From contig DXDA01000063.1 in assembly GCA_019115745.1 (NCBI GenBank), forward strand, positions 1 to 57,415: a stretch of 57,415 bases of DNA, written 5' to 3'. The notes beneath the pieces are model-generated. The model searched no databases. It was not told the origin of the DNA and saw nothing but the letters and a program-made list of their open reading frames with translations. This stretch comes from Candidatus Alistipes intestinigallinarum (GTDB lineage Bacteria; Bacteroidota; Bacteroidia; Bacteroidales; Rikenellaceae). This document shows positions 7,560-15,675 of the stretch, one piece after another. The first letter of the stretch is position 1. The number at the start of each line of letters is the position of its first letter. A program made the translations under genes and the position numbers.

Positions 7560-9371
7560 ATGAAACGACTCTGTGCCACTCTTCTGACGATCATGTGGGG
7601 ATTTTCGGCCCTTGCGGGCGGGAAGTCCGAGACGATCGTCTACATCAACGGAGCCAAATACTACATCCATACGGTGCAGGCCGGGGAGACGCTCTACGGG
7701 CTCGCAAAGACCTACGGCGTGGGCGAACAGGTCATCCTGGAAAACAACCCCTCGATCGCCCGGGGTCTGCAGACCGATACGAACATCAAGATTCCCTATG
7801 TGGCTGCGGCCCCGGAGCCGAAGTCGGAGCGCAAGCTGCGCAAGACGTTCGATTTCCACTACGTAGCCAAGGGTGAGACGCTCTACGCCATCTCACGGCA
7901 GTACGAGATTCCGGTGAAGACGCTGCTGGAGGACAATCCGAACCTTGATCCGCTGCACATGCGCCTCGGGGAGCGGATCCTGATCCGGAAGAAGCAGATC
8001 GGCTCGGAGGATGAAGCAGGCACGCAGGAGCAGTGGGAGGAGTACCGGCAGTCGCTGAACAGCGTGGCCGATGCCGGGACGTCGTACCACATCGTGCATC
8101 CGGGCGAGACGTTCTATTCGCTGTCGCGGCGCTTCGGAATCACGGAGGAGGAGCTGAGCCGGCTCAACGGAGGGCTGAAACCTGCGGAACTGAAGGCCGG
8201 GGCAATGATCGTGGTCCCGGGAACCGGCAGGACGGAGATCGCGGCGGCCGATACGCTGCGTCAGGACTCGCTGCCGGCACTCCGGGAGGTGGAGCCGATC
8301 GAGTTCCGGGCCCTGCGCCGGAGCGACCCGCTCAACGTGGCGCTGCTGCTGCCCGTCTCGGTCAACGGACAGGCCAACGACAACTACCTGGATTTCTACC
8401 AGGGTTTTCTGCTGGGGTTGGACAGCGTGAAACAGAAATCGGGCTACTCGGTGAACGTGGAGCTCTTCAACACGGCGCGCGACACGGCCCGCATCCGGGA
8501 GATCGTCTCCGACGCAGCGTTCCGCAAGGCGGATCTGGTCGTGGGGCCGGTCTATGAGGAGGGGCTCGAAACGGTGGTCCGCTTCGCCGAGGAGAAGCGC
8601 ATTCCGGTGGTCTCGCCGCTGGCAAACATCGAACGGATGAACAGCGACGTCCTGTTCCAGTTGGCCCCGGATCCGGCCCGGAAATATGAGAAGGTGGAGG
8701 ATCTGGTCGGCGACGGCAAGCGGGTGACGCTGATCTACACGTCGACCACCGACAAGGAGTTCGAGCGTGAGGTGCTCGCGCTGCTCGGCAACCGGCCCTT
8801 CGAACGCTACAACTACCGCTACGAACACCCCTCGTCGCGGGGTGCGAACAGCCCGAGCGACCTGACGCCGCTGCTGGAGAACGACGCGGACAACGTCTTC
8901 GTGATCCTCTCGGACAGCGAAGTCGACGTGGACCGTATCCTGGCGGCACTGGCTTCGGCCGATACGAGCATTACGGCGCGCGGACGCACGGCCCCGCGAT
9001 TCACGGTGCTGGGCAACGCCCGCTGGAACCGCTACAACAACCTCGACCGGGCGATCTTCTTCAAGGACCGCGTGGTCTTCATCTCGACCTACCATGCCAA
9101 GCGTGATTCGGAGGCGGTGAAGGCCTTCGACCGGGTTTACCTGCGTTCGTTCGGGATGCTGCCGACGCTCTTCTCCTACCGGGGTTACGACACGGCGATG
9201 ATCTTCGCCCCGGCGATGTACGGCGACATCGAGTACGACCTCGAAGACCGCCGTTTCACGCCGCTGCAGACGACCTATCTGTTCAGCCAGCCCGAGGGGC
9301 GTGCGAACCACGTCAACCACAACTGGACGCGGGTGAACTACCACAACGACTTCACGATAACGATCGAATAA
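7560..9371 (+). CDS. Secreted LysM-repeat protein with a periplasmic-binding-protein-like domain
   Basis: 603 aa. The N-terminal signal peptide MKRLCATLLTIMWGFSALAGG is followed by three LysM repeats, which bind peptidoglycan/GlcNAc chains. They begin YYIHTVQAGETLYGLAKTYG (about residue 36), FHYVAKGETLYAISRQYE (about 98) and SYHIVHPGETFYSLSRRFG (about 178). From about residue 255 a type-1 periplasmic-binding fold begins (LNVALLLPVSVNGQANDNYL) and runs to the end, as in amino-acid ABC transporter substrate-binding or LpoA-like proteins. LpoA-like function (activation of a peptidoglycan synthase) would fit a wall-anchored PBP1 domain, but this is inference. No transporter genes are nearby. Confidence 0.85.
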   Translation: MKRLCATLLTIMWGFSALAGGKSETIVYINGAKYYIHTVQAGETLYGLAKTYGVGEQVILENNPSIARGLQTDTNIKIPYVAAAPEPKSERKLRKTFDFHYVAKGETLYAISRQYEIPVKTLLEDNPNLDPLHMRLGERILIRKKQIGSEDEAGTQEQWEEYRQSLNSVADAGTSYHIVHPGETFYSLSRRFGITEEELSRLNGGLKPAELKAGAMIVVPGTGRTEIAAADTLRQDSLPALREVEPIEFRALRRSDPLNVALLLPVSVNGQANDNYLDFYQGFLLGLDSVKQKSGYSVNVELFNTARDTARIREIVSDAAFRKADLVVGPVYEEGLETVVRFAEEKRIPVVSPLANIERMNSDVLFQLAPDPARKYEKVEDLVGDGKRVTLIYTSTTDKEFEREVLALLGNRPFERYNYRYEHPSSRGANSPSDLTPLLENDADNVFVILSDSEVDVDRILAALASADTSITARGRTAPRFTVLGNARWNRYNNLDRAIFFKDRVVFISTYHAKRDSEAVKAFDRVYLRSFGMLPTLFSYRGYDTAMIFAPAMYGDIEYDLEDRRFTPLQTTYLFSQPEGRANHVNHNWTRVNYHNDFTITIE

Positions 9372-9373
9372 TC

Positions 9374-10024
9374 ATGGCATCACTGACGAATACGATTCCC
9401 GAAAAGACCATCGAGCGGCTGAGCGAATACCGTCGGACGCTGCTTTCGTGTCACCGGCAGGGCATCACGCACGTCTTCTCGCACGTGCTGGCGGGCATCC
9501 ACGGCATTACGGCGGTGCAGGTGCGGCGCGACCTGATGCTGATCGGCTTTTCGAGCGACACGAAGAAGGGCTACGACGTGCAGGTGCTGATCGAGTACAT
9601 CAGCAACATCCTCGACAGCCCGACGCCGATGAATATCGCCGTGCTGGGTATGGGCCATCTGGGTCAGGCCATCACGAAGTACTTCAACGGCAAGGGGCTG
9701 AAACTGAAGATCACGGCGGCATTCGACGTCGATCCCGAGAAGGTGGGCAAGACCATCGACGGGATTCCGTGCTACCACATGGACACCTTCGAGGAGCGGG
9801 TCGAGGACCTGGACATCTCGATCGTGATCGTCTCGTCGCCGACGAAGGTGGCCCCGACGCTGGTGCTTCCGATCATCAACGCGGGCATCAAGGGGGTGCT
9901 GAACTTCACCTCCACGCCGCTGAACTTCCCGCAGGGGATCGTCGTGGAGAACTACGACATCACGACCCTCTTGGAGAAGGTGGCCTATTTCGTCAAGGAG
10001 AACGACAACAACGCCAATTCATAG
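9374..10024 (+). CDS. rex: Redox-sensing transcriptional repressor Rex
   Basis: 216 aa. The N-terminal winged helix (about residues 1-80) has the Rex-typical TIERLSEYRRTLL and VRRDLMLIGF. The Rossmann domain has the NADH-binding motif IAVLGMGHLGQAITKYF near residues 90-106. The C-terminal helix that swaps between subunits is near 190-210. Rex proteins repress fermentation and respiration genes and leave DNA when the NADH/NAD ratio rises. The gene follows the LysM gene by 2 bases, so it is probably read from the dnaN operon. I did not find a Rex-type operator near it. Confidence 0.93.
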   Translation: MASLTNTIPEKTIERLSEYRRTLLSCHRQGITHVFSHVLAGIHGITAVQVRRDLMLIGFSSDTKKGYDVQVLIEYISNILDSPTPMNIAVLGMGHLGQAITKYFNGKGLKLKITAAFDVDPEKVGKTIDGIPCYHMDTFEERVEDLDISIVIVSSPTKVAPTLVLPIINAGIKGVLNFTSTPLNFPQGIVVENYDITTLLEKVAYFVKENDNNANS

Positions 10025-10126
10025 GGGCTGCGGAGAGGGGAAAGGTAGAGCGGAGATGAGCGTTTTCACGGGTATGTACGAGCCAGAGACTCCCCGAAGT
10101 GCAAGAAAAATATGCTGCGGAGAAGC

Positions 10127-10729
10127 ATGAGGGTATTCCACGGATTCGAAGAACTTCCGCATTTCGTCCACCCGGCCGTTACGGTCGGGTCCTACGACGG
10201 TGTGCACCGGGGCCACCGGATGCTGATCGAGCGGCTGGTGGCGGAGGCCCGGGCGCAGGGCGGCGAGAGCATCGTGCTGACCTTCGAGCCGCACCCGCGC
10301 ATCACGCTGGGGCGAGCCGAGGGGCTTCGGCTGCTGACAACCCTCGATGAGAAACTGGCCCTGCTGGCCGAACTGGGGGTCGACAATGTGATTGTAATCC
10401 CGTTCGACCGGCGATTCAGCGCCCTGTCGGGCCGGGAGTTCGTCGACCGCTACCTGACAGGAGCCTTGGGCGCCGAGACGCTCGTGGCGGGCTTCAACCA
10501 CCGCTTCGGCCACGACGGTCTGGCGTGCGACGCCCCGGAACTGACGGCCAAAATGCGGATCGTGAAGTTGGAAGCCTGTACGGTCGACGGTGTGCGGGTC
10601 AGTTCGACGGCGATCCGCCGCCTGCTGGATGCGGGCGACCGGGCTGCGGCCGAGCACCTGGCGGGCCATCCGCTGCCGGAACATCCCCGCATGGAAGGAG
10701 TGAAAGAAGAATCGAAATCATTCAAATAG
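10127..10729 (+). CDS. ribF: FAD synthetase-domain protein, RibF without its riboflavin kinase half
   Basis: About 200 aa from the ATG at 10127; an alternative ATG at 10112 adds 5 residues. The sequence is the adenylyltransferase (FMN to FAD) half of RibF. It has the nucleotide-binding TVGSYDGVHRGHRMLIERL near residues 14-32, ILTFEPHPR-type LTFEPHPRITLG near 49-60, the GFNHRFGHDG loop near 124-133, and VSSTAIRRLLDAGD near 163-176. Normal bifunctional RibF (about 310 aa) continues into a riboflavin kinase domain (GKGRTLGFPTANL region). Here the protein stops just before it and the thioesterase gene starts 4 bases later, so the kinase must be elsewhere. Confidence 0.8.
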   Translation: MRVFHGFEELPHFVHPAVTVGSYDGVHRGHRMLIERLVAEARAQGGESIVLTFEPHPRITLGRAEGLRLLTTLDEKLALLAELGVDNVIVIPFDRRFSALSGREFVDRYLTGALGAETLVAGFNHRFGHDGLACDAPELTAKMRIVKLEACTVDGVRVSSTAIRRLLDAGDRAAAEHLAGHPLPEHPRMEGVKEESKSFK

Positions 10730-10733
10730 CATT

Positions 10734-11156
10734 ATGTTGAGCCACGACTGTAAAATCCGGGTCTGGTACAAGCATACCGACCAGATGGCGATCTGCCACC
10801 ACTCGAACTACATCTGCTACTACGAAGCGGCACGAAGCGAGCTGCTGCGAGAACTGGGCATGTCGTTTGCCGAGGTCGAACGGCGGGGGATCATGATGCC
10901 GATCCTCGAAGTTCAGTCGAAGTACCGCAAACCGGCCTATTTCGACGAACTGCTGACGGTGCGGATCATCCTCCGGGAGATTCCCTCGACGCGCATCAAC
11001 TTTTTCTACGAGATCTACAACGAGAAGGGGGAACTGATCAATACGGGCATGACGCAGTTGGGCTTCATCCACAGCGATACGCGGCGCCCGTGCCGCTGCC
11101 CGGAGTGGTTCCTGGAGCTGCTGCGGAGCCGCTGGACGGAGGAGCCGACGGAGTAA
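10734..11156 (+). CDS. Acyl-CoA thioesterase, hotdog fold (YbgC/FadM-like)
   Basis: 140 aa. 4HBT-type hotdog domain: the N-terminal IRVWYKHTDQMAICHHSNYI places the family catalytic Asp (HTDQM) near residue 16, followed by the long hotdog helix YYEAARSELLREL. Such enzymes hydrolyse short or medium acyl-CoA/acyl-ACP thioesters in the cytoplasm. Substrate unknown. It lies 4 bases after the ribF stop and is the last gene of the rightward run that begins at dnaN. A bidirectional terminator follows at 11335. Confidence 0.85.
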   Translation: MLSHDCKIRVWYKHTDQMAICHHSNYICYYEAARSELLRELGMSFAEVERRGIMMPILEVQSKYRKPAYFDELLTVRIILREIPSTRINFFYEIYNEKGELINTGMTQLGFIHSDTRRPCRCPEWFLELLRSRWTEEPTE

Positions 11157-11207
11157 CACCCGGGGCCCGAAGAGAGAAAAACCCGGCCCCCCGAACCATC
11201 TGTAGAA

Positions 11208-11330
11208 ATGAATCCGGGCAGGAGCCGACATCCCGACTCTCTTGCGGAAACAGCTCCGGCAAGAGCCGACATCCCGACTCCCCCGCGAAAACGAACCCGG
11301 ACAGGAAGCGACATCCCGATCCTCCCCGGA
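11208..11330. repeat. Three degenerate ~41-base tandem repeats
   Basis: The core GAGCCGACATCCCGACTC occurs at 11222-11239 and again 41 bases on at 11263-11280. A degenerate third copy (GAAGCGACATCCCGATCC) is at 11305-11322. They lie between the convergent thioesterase and htpG genes, just left of the terminator. Confidence 0.75.
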
Positions 11331-11334
11331 CAAT

Positions 11335-11369
11335 AAAAGAGACGCCCCGCATACGGGAGCGTCTCTTTT
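11335..11369. terminator. Bidirectional terminator between the thioesterase gene and htpG
   Basis: The arms AAAAGAGACGC (11335-11345) and GCGTCTCTTTT (11359-11369) form a GC-rich hairpin with an A-run on the left and a T-run on the right, so it can stop transcription from both sides. Confidence 0.85.
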
Positions 11370-11407
11370 CATGAATTCCCGAACCGGATCCCGGATCCGG
11401 CGTACGA

Positions 11408-13468
11408 TTACTTCTCGATGAGCGAGATCGACCGCTGGATGAAATCCGTAAGGTTCTTGCCCTTCAACATGCCGTTCGTCAGCAGCGCGAGGTCGATGAT
11501 CTGCTTGACGAGTTTGTTCTCGCCGCCGATCTGACGCAGCCGTTCGTTACGCTCGTCGCGCAGCGTGACGACCTTCTTCGAAAGCTCCTCGCGCATGGAT
11601 TTCTCCTCGGACGTGAGGTCGGCCTCCTTTTTATCCTTCGTGACCTCCTCGAAGCGTTTCTCCTCGGCGACGGCGGCATCGATCTTCTTGGTCATGGTCT
11701 TCAGCTTGTCGCCGTAAGCCTTCTCGACGTCGGCGAGGATGTCGATGACGATGGGGTGGTTGCCGTTCACCGCAATGGTGAAGTTGTCGGGCATCTGGCC
11801 GTAGAACTGGCTCATGCCGCCACCGCCCATCTGGGCCATCTCCTTCATCCGGCGCATGAACTCATTCTGCGTGATGACCACCGGGGCCTCGTCCGGAGAC
11901 ATGGCCTCGAACGAGATGTTGTAGTGAATCTTCTCGTCCTTGGGCATCTGGCTCTCGAAGACGGGCGTCAGCAGCTCCTGCTGAGCCTCGGAGAGCGACA
12001 TCTTGATGCTGTCCTCCTTCTGGATCAGCTTGTCGATCACATCGCTGTCGACACGCACGAAGCGGCTCTCCTTGTTCTTCGACTCATACCAGTTGATGTA
12101 GTGGCTGTCCAACTGACCGTCCATGACGAGCACGTCGTAACCCTTGGCCTTGGCGGCTTCGAGCGAGGTGTACTTCTCCTCGGGATCGTCCACGTAGAGG
12201 AAAACCACGGTCTTGTTCTTGTCGGTCTGGTTCTCCTTAACCTTTTCGGTGTACTCCTTGGCCGTGAAGTATTTGCCCTCGATGTTCTTCCAGAGCATGA
12301 AGTTCTCGGCCTTCTCGGCGAACTTCTCGTCGGTGAGGATACCGTACTGGATGAAGATCTTCAGGTCGTCCCACTTCGATTCGTAATCGGGGCGCATCGT
12401 GTTGAAGAGCTCCTGCAGCCGGTCGGCGACCTTGCGGGTGATGTAGCTCGAAATCTTCTTCACGTTGGCGTCACTCTGCAGATAGCTGCGGGAGACGTTC
12501 AGCGGGATGTCGGGCGAGTCGATCACACCGTGCAGCAGCGTCAGATACTCCGGCACGATCCCCTCGACCTGATCCGTGACGTAAACCTGATTGCAGTAGA
12601 GCTGGATCTTGTTGCGTTGAATATCGAAGTTGTTGTGGATCTTCGGGAAGTAGAGGATACCGGTCAGGTGGAACGGGTAGTCGATATTCAGGTGGATCGA
12701 GAAGAGGGGCTCGTCGCTCAGCGGGTAGAGCTCGCGGTAGAACTCCTTGTACTGCTCCTCGGTGATCTCCGAGGGTTTGCGGGTCCACAGCGGGTCGACA
12801 TCGTTGATGATGTTGTCCTTGTCGGTATCGACGTACTTGCCGTCCTTCCACTCCTTGACCTTTCCGAAGGCGATGGGCACGGGGAGGAAGCGACAGTACT
12901 TCTTCAGGAGCTCCGAAACCTTCGACTCCTCGGCGTACTCCTTGGTGTCGTCGGCGAGGTGCAGCACGATCATCGTCCCGCGGTCACGCGCCTCGTCGGT
13001 CTCCTCCATTTCGAACTCGGGGGTGCCGCTGCAACTCCAGTGCACGGCCTTGGCGCCCTCCTGCCACGATTTCGTGAAGATTTCGACCTTGTCGGCGACC
13101 ATGAAGGCCGAGTAGAATCCCAGTCCGAAGTGTCCGATAATGGCCTGATCCTTATACTTGGCCATAAACTCCTCGGCACCCGAGAAGGCAATCTGGTTGA
13201 TGTAGCGGTCCAGCTCCTCGGCCGTCATACCGATACCGCGGTCGGTGACCGTGAGGGTCTTGGCCGCGGGGTCCACCGAGACGTGAATCGTCAGGTCGCC
13301 CAGTTCGCCCTTCATCTCGCCCTTGGCCGAGAGGGTTTTCAGCTTCTGCGTGGCATCCACGGCGTTGGAGATCAGCTCGCGGAGGAAGATTTCATGATCC
13401 GAATAGAGGAACTTCTTGATGACGGGGAAGATGTTCTCCGTTGTTACACCGATTTTTCCGTTTTTCAT
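11408..13468 (-). CDS. htpG: Molecular chaperone HtpG (Hsp90)
   Basis: 686 aa from the ATG at 13468 (MKNGKIGVTTENIFPVIKK); an in-frame upstream extension to 13516 lacks family similarity. The GHKL ATPase domain shows ELISNAVDA (catalytic Glu and Asn, about residues 33-41), VTDRGIGMTAEEL (about 79-91) and GHFGLGFYSAFMVADKVEI (about 121-139). The middle domain carries the catalytic-loop Arg region RGVIDSPDIPLNVSRSYLQ-like sequence near 320-340, and a C-terminal dimerisation domain follows. It is an ATP-dependent chaperone for late folding clients. It is monocistronic, with its own terminator and a distinctive upstream control region (13512-13565). Confidence 0.97.
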   Translation of the reverse strand: MKNGKIGVTTENIFPVIKKFLYSDHEIFLRELISNAVDATQKLKTLSAKGEMKGELGDLTIHVSVDPAAKTLTVTDRGIGMTAEELDRYINQIAFSGAEEFMAKYKDQAIIGHFGLGFYSAFMVADKVEIFTKSWQEGAKAVHWSCSGTPEFEMEETDEARDRGTMIVLHLADDTKEYAEESKVSELLKKYCRFLPVPIAFGKVKEWKDGKYVDTDKDNIINDVDPLWTRKPSEITEEQYKEFYRELYPLSDEPLFSIHLNIDYPFHLTGILYFPKIHNNFDIQRNKIQLYCNQVYVTDQVEGIVPEYLTLLHGVIDSPDIPLNVSRSYLQSDANVKKISSYITRKVADRLQELFNTMRPDYESKWDDLKIFIQYGILTDEKFAEKAENFMLWKNIEGKYFTAKEYTEKVKENQTDKNKTVVFLYVDDPEEKYTSLEAAKAKGYDVLVMDGQLDSHYINWYESKNKESRFVRVDSDVIDKLIQKEDSIKMSLSEAQQELLTPVFESQMPKDEKIHYNISFEAMSPDEAPVVITQNEFMRRMKEMAQMGGGGMSQFYGQMPDNFTIAVNGNHPIVIDILADVEKAYGDKLKTMTKKIDAAVAEEKRFEEVTKDKKEADLTSEEKSMREELSKKVVTLRDERNERLRQIGGENKLVKQIIDLALLTNGMLKGKNLTDFIQRSISLIEK

Positions 13469-13511
13469 AACAGGTTGTATTTTGTTTTTCGATTTTTCCG
13501 CCCTGAAGAGC

Positions 13512-13527
13512 AACAAACGGTGTGCCA
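13512..13527 (-). promoter_or_regulatory. Sigma-54-like -24/-12 element upstream of htpG (candidate)
   Basis: Read on the minus strand the sequence is TGGCACACCGTTTGTT. It matches the RpoN consensus TGGCAC-N5-TTGC in all but the C of the -12 GC (TTGT here). It ends 44 bases before the htpG ATG, which is a sensible promoter distance. No TTTG/TAnnTTTG promoter is visible here. Function is inferred. Confidence 0.35.
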
Positions 13528-13547
13528 GCCCACGATTCCTGCCAGAT

Positions 13548-13565
13548 TGTCAGTCGCAACTGACA
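13548..13565. promoter_or_regulatory. Perfect inverted repeat TGTCAGT-N4-ACTGACA upstream of htpG
   Basis: Seven-base perfect arms (13548-13554 and 13559-13565) around CGCA. The palindrome lies 20 bases upstream of the sigma-54-like element of htpG and about 88 bases upstream of the nitroreductase -33 box. It has the form of a binding site for a dimeric regulator, plausibly the heat-shock control site of htpG. Confidence 0.5.
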
Positions 13566-13618
13566 CGCTCTGACGCATGGCGGACATACCCGCCTCGGAC
13601 CCGCTTGCCGACAGCCGA

Positions 13619-13658
13619 CGCGCGCGTCGGAATTTGTACGCGCGCGCCGGAATTTGTA
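13619..13658. repeat. Two tandem 20-base repeats carrying TTTG
   Basis: 13619-13638 and 13639-13658 agree at 19 of 20 bases (unit CGCGCGCGYCGGAATTTGTA). The right copy supplies the -33 TTTG of the nitroreductase promoter, and the left copy holds a second TTTG 20 bases upstream. Confidence 0.8.
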
Positions 13659-13684
13659 CACGCGGCAAATTTTCGCTATCTTCG
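13653..13684 (+). promoter_or_regulatory. Promoter of the nitroreductase gene
   Basis: TTTG at 13653-13656, a 20-base spacer and TATCTTCG at 13677-13684 (consensus TAnnTTTG, one mismatch). The ATG follows 31 bases later. Confidence 0.65.
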
Positions 13685-13715
13685 CGGAAAGGAACCAAAA
13701 AACAAACCAGATACC

Positions 13716-14234
13716 ATGGATTTTCTCGCATTGGCCAAACGGCGCTACGCGTGCCGACAATACAGCGACCGGAAGGTCGAACCGGAAAAGTTGCAACAGA
13801 TCCTCGAAGCGGGTCGAGTGGCCCCGACGGGTGCGAACCGCCAGCCGCAGCGGTTGGTGGTCGTGCAGTCGAAGGAGGGGCTGGAGAAGCTGACGCACTG
13901 CACGCGGGATTTCGGGGCGCCGCTGGCGATCATCGTCTGCGCTGACACGGACGAGGTCTGGACGCGGAAGTACGACGGCAAGCGAATCGGGGACATCGAC
14001 GCCTCGATCGTCACGGACCACATGATGCTCTGCGCCGCCTCGCTGGGCCTCGACACGCTGTGGATCTGCATGTTCAAACCGGAGGCGGTGCGCGAGGAGT
14101 TCCACCTTCCGGCCCACGTCGAGCCGGTGAATATCCTGCTCGTGGGCTACGGCGCCGGGGAGCCCTCGTCGCCCGACCGCCACGACACACTCCGTAAACC
14201 GCTCTCGGAGACGGTCTTCGAGGAGTCGTTCTAA
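13716..14234 (+). CDS. Nitroreductase family protein (FMN-dependent)
   Basis: 172 aa from the ATG at 13716. It starts MDFLALAKRRYACRQYSDRK, with the nitroreductase family FMN-binding RRYACRQY near residues 9-16. It continues with EAGRVAPTGANRQPQRLVVV near 30-49, and has the second FMN loop AASLGLDTLWICMF near 109-122. These homodimeric enzymes reduce nitro compounds, quinones or other small electron acceptors with NAD(P)H. The physiological substrate is unknown. It is divergent from htpG, single, and followed by a strong terminator. Confidence 0.9.
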   Translation: MDFLALAKRRYACRQYSDRKVEPEKLQQILEAGRVAPTGANRQPQRLVVVQSKEGLEKLTHCTRDFGAPLAIIVCADTDEVWTRKYDGKRIGDIDASIVTDHMMLCAASLGLDTLWICMFKPEAVREEFHLPAHVEPVNILLVGYGAGEPSSPDRHDTLRKPLSETVFEESF

Positions 14235-14240
14235 AGCGAA

Positions 14241-14271
14241 GCGGGAGGTCTTTTCGGAGACCTCCCGCTTT
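14241..14271. terminator. Terminator downstream of the nitroreductase gene
   Basis: Perfect 10-base stem GCGGGAGGTC (14241-14250) with GACCTCCCGC (14259-14268), followed by TTT. Since the epimerase gene converges on it from the right, it may serve both. Confidence 0.8.
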
Positions 14272-14340
14272 CCTTCCATCCAAACGGCATAAAACCGTCT
14301 TTTTCAAACTCTTGTACCTACAAAATACCGATCCGGCCCG

Positions 14341-15333
14341 TTAGCGGACGTACAACCGGTATTTCGCGCTCCACGATTCGCCGGGGGCCACCGACTGAAA
14401 ACCTTCAGCCGCGGGATCGGCGGCATTCGGAGCGTTGGTCACCCACGACTGCGGTTCGGGACAGCAGTAGGGAACCTGCCCGCCGTTGTTCCAGATCGTC
14501 CAGTAGGTCGTCTGACGGTCCACCTCGTAGAAGACCCGCACGCCGGTGCGGAGATTCTCAACCACGGCACCGCGATAGGGTTTTCCGTTGACCTCGATCT
14601 CGCGCAGCGTGAAGCCCGCCTCGATCGGCTCGCACCCCGTCACCCGGAGCCCTTCGCCGCGCAACTTCGCAAACTGTTCCGAAAGCGGCAACTTCCTACC
14701 TGTCGGAAGGTTGCGGCCGCTCAGTTCAACCTCTTCTCCAACTGCCACGCGCATCACGTAATCGGCATCTTCACCACCCGCAAAGGGGATTCGCAGCGGG
14801 GTATGGAATCCCACGCCTAACGGCATCCGCTGCCGGCTGCGGTTCGTGAAAACCACCTCCTGCTCCAGCCCTTCAGCCGTCAGCCGATAGACGATCTTGC
14901 ACTTGAACTCGTGCGGGAAGTCGCGGAAGATGGCGTCGTTGCCCGCATTGGCGTAGTAGCGGCACTCGACCAGCACCTCGTCGTCCGTCTCCACGGCTTT
15001 CGAGACCTGAAACGGCTGGCTTTTCAGGATGCCGTGGTGGTAGTTGTGCTCCTTCTCGATCGTGATCGGGTATTGATAGGTCCGCCCTTCGAAGGTATAG
15101 CGGCCGTCGGCGATGCGGTTGGGCGGGAAGAGAATGGGCAGTCCGAAGACCTGCGGACGCCGGAGAAAGGTCTCGATCTCCTCCTCGGCCGGGGTATGCA
15201 GCACCTCGACACCGCGCCGCGTGTCGGCCAGGCGGATAAGGTTGGCACCCATCCCGGGGATCAGCAGCGCCGTATAGTCACCCTTCGAAAACTCCACGGC
15301 CTGCAGGCCACAGTAATCCACGCTCCGGAGCAT
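14341..15333 (-). CDS. Aldose 1-epimerase family protein
   Basis: 330 aa. Galactose mutarotase-like beta-sandwich protein. It has ALLIPGMGANLIRL near residues 21-34, GLPILFPPNRIADGRYTF near 64-81 (the family sugar-site Arg), and the catalytic-type His in YHHGILKSQPF near 99-109. The C-terminal acidic YRGAVVENLRTG near 253-264 is in the position of the catalytic Glu. It may interconvert sugar anomers, although many Bacteroidetes paralogues are uncharacterised. It starts 3 bases after the trxA stop and ends a dnaE-trxA-epimerase run. Confidence 0.85.
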   Translation of the reverse strand: MLRSVDYCGLQAVEFSKGDYTALLIPGMGANLIRLADTRRGVEVLHTPAEEEIETFLRRPQVFGLPILFPPNRIADGRYTFEGRTYQYPITIEKEHNYHHGILKSQPFQVSKAVETDDEVLVECRYYANAGNDAIFRDFPHEFKCKIVYRLTAEGLEQEVVFTNRSRQRMPLGVGFHTPLRIPFAGGEDADYVMRVAVGEEVELSGRNLPTGRKLPLSEQFAKLRGEGLRVTGCEPIEAGFTLREIEVNGKPYRGAVVENLRTGVRVFYEVDRQTTYWTIWNNGGQVPYCCPEPQSWVTNAPNAADPAAEGFQSVAPGESWSAKYRLYVR

Positions 15334-15336
15334 CGC

Positions 15337-15651
15337 TTAGAGAAGTTTTTCGATCTTCGCCTTCAGGGCATCCTTCGAGCAGGCGCCGACCTGTTTGTCG
15401 ACCTGCTGACCGCCCTTGAGGAAGATGATCGTCGGGATGTTCCGTACGCCGAACTTCATCGTGATGTCGTCGTTGGCCTCGACGTCGCATTTGCCGATGA
15501 CCACGCGGCCTTCATACTCGGCAGCCAGTTCGTCGACGATGGGGGCGATCATGCGGCAGGGTCCGCACCACTCGGCCCAGAAGTCGATTACTACGGGCTG
15601 ATCGCCTGCGATCAGCGCTTCGAAATTGTCTTTGTTGATTGCCAGTGCCAT
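15337..15651 (-). CDS. trxA: Thioredoxin
   Basis: 104 aa, standard cytoplasmic thioredoxin length, no signal peptide. It has the redox-active WAEWCGPCRM near residues 25-34, the buried Asp in VVIDFWAE, and the cis-Pro loop VRNIPTIIFLKGG near 70-82. It reduces protein disulfides using electrons from thioredoxin reductase. It lies 24 bases downstream of dnaE and 3 bases upstream of the epimerase gene. Confidence 0.96.
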   Translation of the reverse strand: MALAINKDNFEALIAGDQPVVIDFWAEWCGPCRMIAPIVDELAAEYEGRVVIGKCDVEANDDITMKFGVRNIPTIIFLKGGQQVDKQVGACSKDALKAKIEKLL

Positions 15652-15675
15652 TTTCTTTGTGTTTTTAAGTTGTTG

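Noticed and set aside
10025..10126. Separate promoter for ribF
   Set aside because: No TTTG/TAnnTTTG pair found in the 102-base gap after rex; readthrough from the dnaN operon is simpler.
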